64,000 nucleotides of DNA from Streptomyces sp. NBC_01476 (GCF_036227265.1 NZ_CP109446.1:5896001-5960000); one strand, 5' to 3'; positions 23,916-34,434 are shown, counted from the stretch's first letter. Made by a program: numbers and translations. The notes: generated by a model not told the origin, from the letters alone.

Positions 23916-26900
23916 GTGGGGGGTTGGGGACGAGTGCGTCCAAGCGCACGTCGTGGCCGTTCGGGATGGCTGGGCGTGTTCACGGTGCTCGCCACCATGG
24001 CCACGCTGCTGGCTCCGGTGTCGGCCCAGGCAATTGAGGCAGCCAAACCGGCTGATCCGCACAAAATCTGGTCGCCCTCGGATACGCCGCTGCCGCGGAC
24101 GGCCTCGGTCAAGGGCACGAACATGCCCGCTCCGTCGCACCTTGAGCCGCACTATCCGGTACCCAAAGCATGGGCAGGGCCGGCTGCCGCGTCCTCGGCG
24201 AGCGGCGCCGCAAGAGTTGCCGTTCCGGCCGCCTCGACGGGCAGCCGGCCGCTGCCGTCCCGTGCGGGCCTCCTGCCGGTCTGGATCCGCCCGTCCGCCA
24301 AACCCGCCAGGACAACCACCGCGGCTGGCGGGACGGCGACCATCACGCCGTCGGCCGCGGGCACGCCTATCAGCGTCAACGTGGTCGCGACAGCCACGGC
24401 CGCCAAGGCCGGCTTTCACGCGCCGGTGGTCGCTGTCTCCCGCAGCACTGTCGGGCCCGCCGGCGAGGTCGAAATCGGTGTCGACGTCAGCCAGCTCGAT
24501 GCGGCCTTCGGCGGTGATGCCGCCGCGCGTTCCCACCTTGTCGAACTCCCGCAGTGCGCCCTGAGCACTCCGCAGAATGCCGCCTGTCAAAAGCAGACCC
24601 CGGTCCCCTCGCGATACGACCCGGCAACGCACCGCCTCGTAGCCGACGTTACGGTTCCCACCGAGAGAACGGCTGGCGCCCAGTCCGGCAGCGCGGCCGT
24701 TATCGAGACCCCGGCCCTCCTTTTGGCTCCGCAGACCAGCTCTGGCGGCGGCGGCGGCACCTACGCGGCCACCAGCCTGACTCCGAGCTCCAACTGGACT
24801 GCTGGATCCAGCAACGGCGGTTTCACCTACAGCTACCCGATCCAGGTACCGCCCGCCATCGCGAGCGACGCCCCGACCGTCGCGCTGTCCTACGACTCGT
24901 CGTCCGTGGACGGACGGACCTCGTCGACCAATGCCCAGGCATCCTGGATCGGCGACGGATGGGACTACAGCCCGGGTTACGTCGAGCGCTCCTACAAATC
25001 ATGTGACCTGGTGGCGGGACTCGCGCACTCGAACGATATGTGCTGGGGCGGGTACAACGCCACGCTCTCCCTCGGCGGGCATTCCAGCGAACTCGTCCGC
25101 GACGACACCACCGGGACATGGCGACTGCAGGACGACAACGGCTCCAAGGTGGAGTTCCTCACCGGCGCGTCCAACGGAACCTCCAGTGGCGAGTACATCA
25201 AGGTCAGCACGACCTCCGGCACGGTCTATTACTTCGGCCTCAACCACCTGCCCGGCGGAGACAAGACCGACGCCGCCACCAACTCGGCCTGGTCAGAGCC
25301 GGTGTACTCGCCCAACAGCACCGACCCCTGTTACGACTCCGCCAAGGGCAACACGTCCTGGTGCCAGATGGGGTGGCGTTTCAACCTGGACTACGCGGTC
25401 GACCCGCACGGTAACTTGACCACCTACACCTACAGCGCCGAGTCGAATTACTACAAGCGTGGCGCCGGCCAGAACTCCGGCGTCGGAACGCTGACCTCCT
25501 ACACCCGCGGCGGGGCCCTTTCCTCGATTGCCTACGGGCAGCGACTGTCCGACCAGGTGACGGCCAAGGGAACCCTCAAGCCGGCGGCGAAGGTCGTCTT
25601 CACCCCAGCGGCTGAGGGCCGCTGCTCGACCACGGGCGGTTTCAGCTGCGACAAAGCCGTTCTGGGAACCACGAATGCCGCGCACTGGCCAGACGTGCCG
25701 TACGACCAGAACTGCGCTGCAACCGGCACGTGCAACAACTATGGTCCGAGTTTCTGGTCCAACATCCGCCTGAAGTCCATCACCACGCAGGTGCAGTCCG
25801 CCGGTGCGCTCAAGAATGTCGACACCTACACCCTCAACCAGAGCTACCCGGATCCGTCCGACGGCAACAAGCCGACCATGTGGCTGGACTCCATCGAACG
25901 CACCGGCGACGACGGTGCCCCTACGGTTCCGCTGCCTCCGGTGACCTTCACACCGACGGAAATGCCCAACCGTGTCGACGGCACCAATCTCGTCCCCGCA
26001 CCGACCATCTTCAACCGGCCGCGCATCCAGACCATCACCACCGAGTCCGGCGAGCAGATCCAGGTCGACTACAAATTGCCGGCCTGCTCCCGGATCAACC
26101 ACGTCATGCCCGCCTCCGCGGACACCGACACGATGGCTTGCTACAACGTTATGTGGTACCCACCGGGAACGGCATATGGCGCCAACCCGGCCTCGGACTG
26201 GTTCAACCGTTACCAGGTCGACTCCGTCACCGAGAACGACCCGGTCTCCGGCTCTACATCGGTCGCTACCCACTACGCTTACGGCGCGGCTGCCTGGCAC
26301 TACGACGACAGTGAATTGACCGACCCCAAGACCCGCACCTGGGGCCAGTTCCGCGGCTACGCATCCGTCACCGCAACTACGGGCTCCGGCAAGGATGGCC
26401 CGATAACGCAGACCCTCACCACGTACCTGCAGGGCATGGACGGGGACAAGACAGCCGGCGGAACCCGAAGCGTCACGGTCGCCGACAGCCTCGGCGAGCA
26501 CGTCACCGATGCCGATTGGCTCTCTGGACAGGTACTGGAGACAGACAATTACGACCGGGCGGGCGGGAGAGTGACTGCCTACAAGGTCAGCAACCCGACC
26601 GCCCCGTCCGCCGCGACAGCCACCCACGTGCGAGGGACAGGGCTGCCGGATCTCGTCGCCCGGTACGACTCAACCGTCTCCGTCGTCACCACCAAGGGTC
26701 TCAAAGCCAACGGCACGTGGCGCACAGCGGTAACGACCACACGAACCGACTCCGGTCACGCGAACCGCACGATCAGCGTGGATGAGGTTGCCGACGACCA
26801 GCCGGAACAGTGCACCCTCACCTTGTATGCCGCCAGCAGCAACCCCCTGATGACGGGACTGCCGGATGAGGTCAAGACCCTGACAGGTTCAGGAGCGTGC

Positions 26901-29900
26901 TCCGCGACGGGCACAAAGGCGAACACCGTCGCAGACAACCGCACCATCTACGACGGGCTGGCCTTCGGATCCGCCGGCGCTCTCGGTGAAGTCAGCTCCG
27001 TCCAGGTTCTCGACAGCTACGACGGATCCGGTCAGCCGGTGTACGCCACTACCGCGAGCACCACCTACGACAGCTACGGCCGGGTCACTTCGCTCACCGA
27101 CCCCAACGCCACCGACGCGCAGCACACCAAGGGCGCGACCACATCGACCGTTTACACGTCAGCCAGCGCCGGAGAACTACCGGCTACCATCACGGTCACC
27201 AGCCCTGCTCCGGGCAGCGCCACCGGCTGGACCTCCACTACCACCCTGGATGTGGCTCGAGGCCTGCCGCTGACAGCCACCGACATCAACGGTAACGTCA
27301 CCACCGAGTCTTACGACGCGCTGGGCCGCCTTGTGGAGGTGTGGGCGCCGGGCCGTACCACCACGCAGAACCCGAACCAGACCTACACCTATGCCGTCAA
27401 CGGTTCTGCCGGGCCCTCATCGGTCACCTCAGCAGCCCTGATGAACGACGGCTCACGGTACAGCCTTTCCGTCCAATATTTCGACGGTGTCGGACGACCC
27501 CGCCAAACACAGACCACACCCGGTATTTCCGCTTATCACGGTCGGATCCTCACCGACACCGTCTATGACTCCCACGGCCGTGCCGTCAAGACCCGCGGCC
27601 CCTGGTATGACGACAGTGCCGCTCCCGGCTCGGGATTGTTCTCGGCAGACGACGACCAAGTCCCGAACGAAACATCCACGGTGTACGACGGACAGGACCG
27701 CGCCACGGCCACGGTCTTTTCCTCCTACGCCATCGAGCAGTGGCGAACCACCACGGCGTACCCGGGCGTGGACGAGACCGACACCACCCCGCCGACCGGA
27801 GGCACCGCCACCACCGTCATCACCGACGCCGCAGGACGCGCCAGTCAGCTCTGGCAATACCGGACACCATCACCGACCGGCCGCGCGAGCGACGCCGACG
27901 TCACCACGTACACCTACACCCCGTCCGGCAACCCGGACACACGCACCGACGCCAGCAACCAGGACACCTGGACTTACTCCTACGACCTGCGAGGCCGCCA
28001 GACAAGCGTCACTGATCCGGACACCGGAACCACCACCCAGACTTACGACTCCGACGGCCGACTCGCCACGACAACGGACGCTCGCAAGGTCACCCTGTCT
28101 TACGACTATGACCTGCTCGGCCGCAAGACCGCCGAGCACAGCACCACGGATCCGTCAACGACCCCGGTCCTGCAAGCCGCCTGGACCTACGACACCCTGC
28201 CTGGTGCCAAGGGACAGCCCGTCAAGTCCACGCGGTATGTCGACGGCGACACTGCTAAGGCGTACAGCACCGAGAGTACCGGCTACGACATCGGCTACCG
28301 GTCCACCGGCACAAAGCTCACCCTGCCCTCGTCGGAAGGCAAACTCGCCGGCCCCTTCACGACCCAGGAGATCTACGACCCGATCACCGGGGCACTCAAG
28401 GCATCGCACACCGACGCTCGCGGCGACCTGCCGGCCGAGACGGTCAACTACACGTACGACGTCAACGGTCCGTTGCTCACCTTCGGGAGCTCCACTACGT
28501 ACGACCTGGCCACCAACTACGATGCTTTCGGCCGCCCCATCCGCACCACCGTCAATCCATGGGGCACCGAGATCGTCGCCACGGACAACTATGACCTGGC
28601 CACCGGGTCGCTGTTGTCCAGTTACCTGGACAAGCAGGCCTCCTCCACCGGCCAGGTTCAGCAGACCACCTACCTCCGCAACCCCGCAGGGCAGATCACC
28701 GCAGTCCAGAACATCGCCGACAACACCCCCTCCCAGACCGACCTGCAGTGTTTCACCAACGACTACCTCGGCCGGCTCACCGCGGCTTGGACCGATACCG
28801 GAAGCACGACTACCGAACCCCAGCCCGAAGTACCGAATATTGGCGGCTGCAAGAACACCACCCCGACCAGCGGCGCCGCACCAGGGCACACCACTGTCGG
28901 CGGGCCCGCGGCGTACTGGACCTCATACTCCTATGACTCTCTGGGAAACCGCACCGGCCTGACCCAGCACGACACCGGCGGCGACACCACCAAGGACATC
29001 GTCACCACGCAGGTCTTCGGACAGCCCGGCCAGCCCAACACGCCTACCACCGCGCCCAACACCGGTGGCGGCACCGGCGGCCCGCACGCGCTGCTCTCCA
29101 CCACCAGCACCGGCCCTAACAACCCGGGCGCCACCGCCTACCAATACGACGCCCTCGGCAACACCACCGCACTCACCGCCACCGCAGGCACCACAACCCT
29201 CGACTGGAGTCCCGAAGACGAACTTGCCGACGTCACCACCGCCGGCACCGCCGGGAAAACCAGCTACCTCTACGACGCAAACGGGAACCAACTTCTGCGC
29301 CGCGACCCCGGCAAAACCACTCTCACCTTCGGCGGAGACGAACTCGTCCTCGACACCGGTACCGGCGGCGCTCTCACTGACACCCGCACCTACACCCTGC
29401 CCAACGGCATCACCGCTGTACGCGAGGGAACGAATCTCACTTGGCAGATCGCCGACCTTCACGGCACCGCGACCCTCGCCCTGGACTCCATCACCCTCGC
29501 CGAAAGCCGCCGTCCCGCGGATCCGTTCGGTAACCCCCGCGGTACCCAGCCCACCTCATGGGCCGGCGACCACGGTTTCGTCGGCGGCACGCAGGACCCT
29601 GCGACCGGACTCACCAACCTCGGAGCCCGCGAATACCAGCCCACCACAGGCCGCTTCCTCAACCCTGACCCTCTTTTGGACGCGTCCCAGCCCCAGCAGT
29701 GGAACGGCTACGCCTACGCCGGCAACAGCCCCGTCAGCAACAGCGACCCGACAGGGCTGCGATCCGAGTGCGGCCAGAACGGGGATTCCGACTGCAGCAG
29801 CGACGCCTCGCCGGCCGGCGGCGGCAGCGCTGACAACTACCACTGCGGCGACACCGACCAATGTGACCCCAACGCTAACAAATGTGATCGCACGTGCCAG

Positions 29901-31124
29901 GACATGAGGCAGTCCGATCCGACGACAAAAACCGGGTACACCGAGATCTACCCCAATGTCGTCATCCGCAATAACATGAGGAATTTCTCCAAATTCCGGC
30001 AGCTTTTCTATCAGCAAATTCTCAAAGACTGCAATGGCTTCGACTATGATTGCGAAGATCCAACTGCCTACGACACGCCTATTTCGCTGTCGGTGGTTCT
30101 CGCGTGGATACGCCATCTTGAAAACCTTGAGTTTCTCATCCTCGCCGATCTGCATCAAGCCGGTGCGAAAGATGTAGAGCAAGCCATAATGGCAGACGCG
30201 AGTGTTGAGATGCTGATGGGAAGAGGTGGGGTGGTCGGAGGCGGGGCATCGAAGCTGTCCAACGAAGAACTTGCGGACTTCGGAGCGGAAGAGGCCGGTC
30301 TCTGCGCGACACACAGTTTCGCGGCCGACACCCAAGTCCTCATGGCCGATGGAAAACACAAGCCCATCGCCACAGTGAAAAAGGGCGACCGTATTGAGGC
30401 CACCGACCCCCTCACTGGTGTGACCCAATCGGAAAACGTCACCAACGTCATTACGACCACATCGGACCGGGATTTCACCGACCTCACGGTCCACACGGCC
30501 TCGGGAAACCGCAAGATCACCTCGACTCAGAACCACCCCTACTGGGACATCACCCGCGCCCGCTGGGTAGACGCCTCCCAACTCCGCGCGGGCGAACACC
30601 TCCGCCAGCCGAACGGGCCTGCGCTGCTCATCGCTGCGGTGCGCAGCTACACCCGGCCCATCACCACCTATGACCTCACCGTTGACCGCCTGCACACGTA
30701 CTATGTACTCGTCGGTGAGACCCCGGTACTGGTTCACAATTCTTCCTGTCTCACGGGAGCAGGTAACGACTTTCCTGGAGTGGCGCACACACTCGACGAG
30801 CATGTTGGAATTTCGGACCAAGAGGCGATTTCCCTGGCGGCGCGCAAGCCGGGCGGTATGAATAGCGTATTTGTGGATCGGCAAACTGCTCAGCAGGTCG
30901 CTGATTATGCTACTGCAAATAATGCAAGTCGAATTCAGAACTGGTTGCGTGGACCCAATCAGCAGCTTACCTTCTCTGGAAGGTTTGGGGCGAATAATTC
31001 ACTGGGCACTACCTTCCGTTCGGATGGATCCAGCTCTGCGGCAGGGAACGGTTATTTCATCCAATTGACGCGAGCTAAGGGATATCCTGGCGGGTTCTAT
31101 ATCTCGACCCTCTATCCTAAGTGA
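23916..31124 (+). CDS. Secreted YD-repeat (Rhs-like) polymorphic toxin with HINT domain and RNase A-like tip
   Basis: A 2402-residue polymorphic toxin. GTG 23916 follows GAGGGGG. A signal peptide (about 1-42, VFTVLATMATLLAPVSAQA) leads to an SpvB/TcdB-like N-terminal part with ATSLTPSSNWTAGSSNGGF and PTVALSYDSSSVDGRTSS. Many YD repeats follow (about 1040-1860; SYDALGRLVEV, TYDSYGRVTSL, YDYDLLGRKT). The Rhs-associated core (about 1865-1950) holds GFVGGTQDPATGLTNLGAREY and NPDPL. A HINT domain runs from Cys2130 (LCATHSFAADTQVL) to His2274-Asn2275 (VLVHNSS) and would cleave off the tip. The last 127 residues (HTLDEHVG, FVDRQTAQQVADYA, IQNWLRG, GGFYISTLYP) look like the bacterial RNase A-like CdiA-CT domain; His2291/His2296, Arg2310 and Thr2398-x-Tyr2400 are candidate active-site residues. 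The end from about 29.9 kb is AT-richer. Confidence 0.88.
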   Translation: MGGWGRVRPSARRGRSGWLGVFTVLATMATLLAPVSAQAIEAAKPADPHKIWSPSDTPLPRTASVKGTNMPAPSHLEPHYPVPKAWAGPAAASSASGAARVAVPAASTGSRPLPSRAGLLPVWIRPSAKPARTTTAAGGTATITPSAAGTPISVNVVATATAAKAGFHAPVVAVSRSTVGPAGEVEIGVDVSQLDAAFGGDAAARSHLVELPQCALSTPQNAACQKQTPVPSRYDPATHRLVADVTVPTERTAGAQSGSAAVIETPALLLAPQTSSGGGGGTYAATSLTPSSNWTAGSSNGGFTYSYPIQVPPAIASDAPTVALSYDSSSVDGRTSSTNAQASWIGDGWDYSPGYVERSYKSCDLVAGLAHSNDMCWGGYNATLSLGGHSSELVRDDTTGTWRLQDDNGSKVEFLTGASNGTSSGEYIKVSTTSGTVYYFGLNHLPGGDKTDAATNSAWSEPVYSPNSTDPCYDSAKGNTSWCQMGWRFNLDYAVDPHGNLTTYTYSAESNYYKRGAGQNSGVGTLTSYTRGGALSSIAYGQRLSDQVTAKGTLKPAAKVVFTPAAEGRCSTTGGFSCDKAVLGTTNAAHWPDVPYDQNCAATGTCNNYGPSFWSNIRLKSITTQVQSAGALKNVDTYTLNQSYPDPSDGNKPTMWLDSIERTGDDGAPTVPLPPVTFTPTEMPNRVDGTNLVPAPTIFNRPRIQTITTESGEQIQVDYKLPACSRINHVMPASADTDTMACYNVMWYPPGTAYGANPASDWFNRYQVDSVTENDPVSGSTSVATHYAYGAAAWHYDDSELTDPKTRTWGQFRGYASVTATTGSGKDGPITQTLTTYLQGMDGDKTAGGTRSVTVADSLGEHVTDADWLSGQVLETDNYDRAGGRVTAYKVSNPTAPSAATATHVRGTGLPDLVARYDSTVSVVTTKGLKANGTWRTAVTTTRTDSGHANRTISVDEVADDQPEQCTLTLYAASSNPLMTGLPDEVKTLTGSGACSATGTKANTVADNRTIYDGLAFGSAGALGEVSSVQVLDSYDGSGQPVYATTASTTYDSYGRVTSLTDPNATDAQHTKGATTSTVYTSASAGELPATITVTSPAPGSATGWTSTTTLDVARGLPLTATDINGNVTTESYDALGRLVEVWAPGRTTTQNPNQTYTYAVNGSAGPSSVTSAALMNDGSRYSLSVQYFDGVGRPRQTQTTPGISAYHGRILTDTVYDSHGRAVKTRGPWYDDSAAPGSGLFSADDDQVPNETSTVYDGQDRATATVFSSYAIEQWRTTTAYPGVDETDTTPPTGGTATTVITDAAGRASQLWQYRTPSPTGRASDADVTTYTYTPSGNPDTRTDASNQDTWTYSYDLRGRQTSVTDPDTGTTTQTYDSDGRLATTTDARKVTLSYDYDLLGRKTAEHSTTDPSTTPVLQAAWTYDTLPGAKGQPVKSTRYVDGDTAKAYSTESTGYDIGYRSTGTKLTLPSSEGKLAGPFTTQEIYDPITGALKASHTDARGDLPAETVNYTYDVNGPLLTFGSSTTYDLATNYDAFGRPIRTTVNPWGTEIVATDNYDLATGSLLSSYLDKQASSTGQVQQTTYLRNPAGQITAVQNIADNTPSQTDLQCFTNDYLGRLTAAWTDTGSTTTEPQPEVPNIGGCKNTTPTSGAAPGHTTVGGPAAYWTSYSYDSLGNRTGLTQHDTGGDTTKDIVTTQVFGQPGQPNTPTTAPNTGGGTGGPHALLSTTSTGPNNPGATAYQYDALGNTTALTATAGTTTLDWSPEDELADVTTAGTAGKTSYLYDANGNQLLRRDPGKTTLTFGGDELVLDTGTGGALTDTRTYTLPNGITAVREGTNLTWQIADLHGTATLALDSITLAESRRPADPFGNPRGTQPTSWAGDHGFVGGTQDPATGLTNLGAREYQPTTGRFLNPDPLLDASQPQQWNGYAYAGNSPVSNSDPTGLRSECGQNGDSDCSSDASPAGGGSADNYHCGDTDQCDPNANKCDRTCQDMRQSDPTTKTGYTEIYPNVVIRNNMRNFSKFRQLFYQQILKDCNGFDYDCEDPTAYDTPISLSVVLAWIRHLENLEFLILADLHQAGAKDVEQAIMADASVEMLMGRGGVVGGGASKLSNEELADFGAEEAGLCATHSFAADTQVLMADGKHKPIATVKKGDRIEATDPLTGVTQSENVTNVITTTSDRDFTDLTVHTASGNRKITSTQNHPYWDITRARWVDASQLRAGEHLRQPNGPALLIAAVRSYTRPITTYDLTVDRLHTYYVLVGETPVLVHNSSCLTGAGNDFPGVAHTLDEHVGISDQEAISLAARKPGGMNSVFVDRQTAQQVADYATANNASRIQNWLRGPNQQLTFSGRFGANNSLGTTFRSDGSSSAAGNGYFIQLTRAKGYPGGFYISTLYPK

Positions 31125-31133
31125 GAGTAAGTC

Positions 31134-31793
31134 ATGGAGAGGTTTACTAGCTTCGACTTCGGGCTAACGGGACTAGCCGCACTCTTCCATCAAGACTGGG
31201 CTCATCTGGGGTCGGTAGAGGGGGTCGCCTTTGCCTACCTTTCAGTTGGGCAGGAATTGGTCGCGAGTAAGTCGCTACAGCAGGAGGCGGCTGCACTTGA
31301 GCACGACGTAGTCGTGCTGATCGATTCGCCGCTGGGCGATAGTCAGATCGAACTGCTATGGACGATGGCAACTGGCGGGAATTACCGATTCAATGCGCCG
31401 GAGAAAGGGCGCCACTTCCTTTGGCGTGTGAGCACCGCCTGTCGCCAGTGGCAGCAGTCCTATGGGGGTGTGCCGGTTGATGTCGATCCTCTGTGGAGCA
31501 CCTCGAGTGTTGCATCTAGTGTGTGTGAGGTGATTGCTGCCGCATCTTTCGCATTTCCTGATGGCGGACGCAGTGAAGCTCAACAGTCGGACGTGAAAAG
31601 GCTGCGCCAATCGCTCGAATCTTGCGCGCGGTCGGCTTCTCCAGAGTTGGCGTTTAGACTTTTGCTCAGGATTTATCTCTCCAATTTCCTACCGGTGGAC
31701 CGTTCATCTTGGGCGAGGTACCAAAAGCTCGCCGCCGTTTTTTCGTTCGGCGATTACTTGCTGTCCGGCCTTGACTTCCTGGTTGACGACTGA
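31134..31793 (+). CDS. Probable CdiI-like immunity protein for the RNase A-like tip
   Basis: A 219-residue cytoplasmic protein encoded nine bases after the toxin stop, where the cognate immunity gene is expected. LAALFHQDWAHLGSVEGVAFAYL (residues 14-36) resembles the YFHQDW start of CdiI-type immunity proteins, and LLWTMATGGNYRFNAPEKGRHFLWRVS fits the following Gly-Tyr segment of that family. The second half (about 120-219) is longer than the usual domain and was not recognised. Codon use is unlike the genome (many A/T-ending codons such as CTA, TTT, ACT), as in the toxin tip, so both were probably acquired together. GAGAG lies at the end of the toxin gene as a possible ribosome site. Confidence 0.7.
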   Translation: MERFTSFDFGLTGLAALFHQDWAHLGSVEGVAFAYLSVGQELVASKSLQQEAAALEHDVVVLIDSPLGDSQIELLWTMATGGNYRFNAPEKGRHFLWRVSTACRQWQQSYGGVPVDVDPLWSTSSVASSVCEVIAAASFAFPDGGRSEAQQSDVKRLRQSLESCARSASPELAFRLLLRIYLSNFLPVDRSSWARYQKLAAVFSFGDYLLSGLDFLVDD

Positions 31794-31848
31794 TCCATGA
31801 TTTCACATAAGGACCTCGGATCCTGTGGACTGGCGATTTGGCAACTGT

Positions 31849-31888
31849 AGGTGCTCTCCTCTCGAATCATTTCCAGAGGAGAGCACCT
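31849..31888. repeat. Perfect 14-bp inverted repeat at the cassette junction
   Basis: AGGTGCTCTCCTCT (31849-31862) and its exact complement (31875-31888) enclose a 12-base loop. It begins 55 bp after the immunity stop and its right arm lies inside the first codons of the orphan HINT fragment (R-G-E-H-L). It may terminate the toxin-immunity transcript, though no T-run follows, or mark the recombination point that left the orphan cassette. Confidence 0.7.
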
Positions 31889-32312
31889 CTGCCTTAGCCA
31901 GGCAGTGCTTATGTACAACCTGACCGTCGCCGATATCCACGCGTGCTGTGTACTCGCCGGGACCACGCCGATCCTGGTGCATAACACCGGTGGAGGCATA
32001 TGCCCGACTTCTGCCCTCAAGGGAGATGAGCCGGCTACGGCAGACCGGTTGCGGGCAGATCCGTAATTTACCAGTGGAGACCTCCACGGGTACGTTGACA
32101 CTAATGCACCCGACTATGTTGACTCCTATGATGCGGTTGGCGGTCCGACGGGGTGGGCGCGAGGTAACATGCGGCAAATGCTGGGTTCCATCCGGTCTCA
32201 TCTGTATCTCAAGACTGGAATGAATTTCACCGTTCTCGATCTGACGGGAGCATCAAGTGGGCAGATTGACACTGCCTTCGGAAAAGCGGCGATCATAGTT
32301 CGCCTGCAGTGA
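31875..32312 (+). pseudogene. Orphan toxin-tip cassette: HINT fragment plus unrelated toxin tip, with a nonsense mutation
   Basis: One reading frame runs from R-G-E-H-L at 31875 to TGA at 32310-32312, broken by a single TAA at 32064-32066. The first part (MYNLTVADIHACCVLAGTTPILVHNTGGG) is the end of a HINT domain, matching TYDLTVDRLHTYYVLVGETPVLVHNSS of the intact toxin, but with an internal deletion and YY changed to CC. After the HINT end comes a different tip: ICPTSALKGDEPATADRLRADP, the stop, then FTSGDLHGYVDTNAPDYVDS ... NFTVLDLTGASSGQIDTAFGKAAIIVRLQ. The tip family was not recognised; the DLTG...QI...IIVR ending is seen in some secreted toxin tips. It lacks a signal peptide, repeats and a start, so it is a displaced cassette that has decayed. 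Confidence 0.75.
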
Positions 32313-32566
32313 TCCCTCAGGCGTGGGCCCGCGCCTGTATTTCCAGCGTGTCCCGGAAGGGAAGATCGTCAAGAATTCGGGTCCATCTCGACGTCCGGGT
32401 CAGCACCGGGCTTGTGGGAGATGAGCGCCTTGCCGCGCTCGAAGCGGGGTGCGCACGACTGGTCGCGCTCGGTGCGGCCCATGCACAAACGCTGTACGCC
32501 GATGAGGAAAACGAGTTGTTCATCCCGATGCTGGACATCGAGAGCAACGAGTTCTGTATCGGTTGA
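32311..32566 (+). pseudogene. C-terminal fragment of a VOC (glyoxalase-like) protein with a frameshift
   Basis: From 32311 the frame reads DPSGVGPRLYFQRVPEGKIVKN, and after an extra base near 32380 a second frame reads RVHLDVRVSTGLVGDERLAALEAGCARLVALGA ... MLDIESNEFCIG to the TGA at 32564-32566. Joined, this is the end of a VOC/glyoxalase-like domain protein of the small resistance/dioxygenase-like type common in streptomycetes. The N-terminal half is missing; its place is taken by the orphan toxin tip, so the junction near 32310 is a recombination or deletion scar. Confidence 0.7.
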
Positions 32567-32614
32567 ACGTCCTCCGAGCGGCGAGGTGGGGAATCACCTT
32601 CCTTGGGCCTCTCA

Positions 32615-32910
32615 AGTCTCGTACGGGGCGGGAGCCAGCTCACGTGGGCGAGGTTGTGCAGCTGGGCGCTGTGGAGCGTGGCGGTGTGAACGCCGTCGCC
32701 TTTGACGCGGCAGTCTCGGAGGATCTTCCATTACTTCATCCGCGCGAAGGCGTGCTCGACGCGGGCCCGGACGTTGCGATGAGAGGTGTCGTGCTCCTCG
32801 TTCCGAGCCGGCAGTTCGGTCCGGCCGCGTTCGCGGCGGTGCGGAACGAGGAAGCCGGTGCCCCGATAGCCGGCGGCCGCGATGACCGCGGCCCAGACAT
32901 TCGACGGACA
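32615..32910 (-). pseudogene. Remnant of an IS5-like (DDE) transposase, C-terminal part
   Basis: On the minus strand one frame reads NVWAAVIAAAGYRGTGFLVP from 32901, then RNEEHDTSHRNVRARVEHAFARMK, a TAA stop at 32733-32731, and WKILRDCRVKGDGVHTATLH ... LHNLAHVSW. The ARVEHAFARMKxWKILRDCR segment is the C-terminal signature of IS5-group/HARBI1-like transposases of actinobacteria. The N-terminal two thirds and the terminal repeats are missing, so it is inactive. It marks the right border of the accessory region, directly beside sdaA. Confidence 0.75.
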
Positions 32911-32981
32911 TTCCGCCGGGCAGGCACGGAAGGCTCCGACAGAGCTGAAAGACGGGAAGTCCCAGGTCAGGGCCTACCGGG

Positions 32982-34367
<1,386 letters not shown>

Positions 34368-34434
34368 GGCGTGCGGCTCCTGACGTCTCGGGTCCAGTCT
34401 GCCTCGTGAGCGGCCGCACCCGTCTTTCCTGGGT

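Noticed and set aside
31134..31793. Toxin role for the gene after the YD-repeat protein
   Set aside because: It has no signal peptide, HINT or nuclease motif, and the FHQDW pattern fits immunity proteins, so immunity is the better reading.
32317..32643. Minus-strand open frame of 108 residues across the VOC fragment
   Set aside because: Its first part is the end of the transposase remnant frame and the rest is antisense to the VOC fragment; it is not an independent gene.
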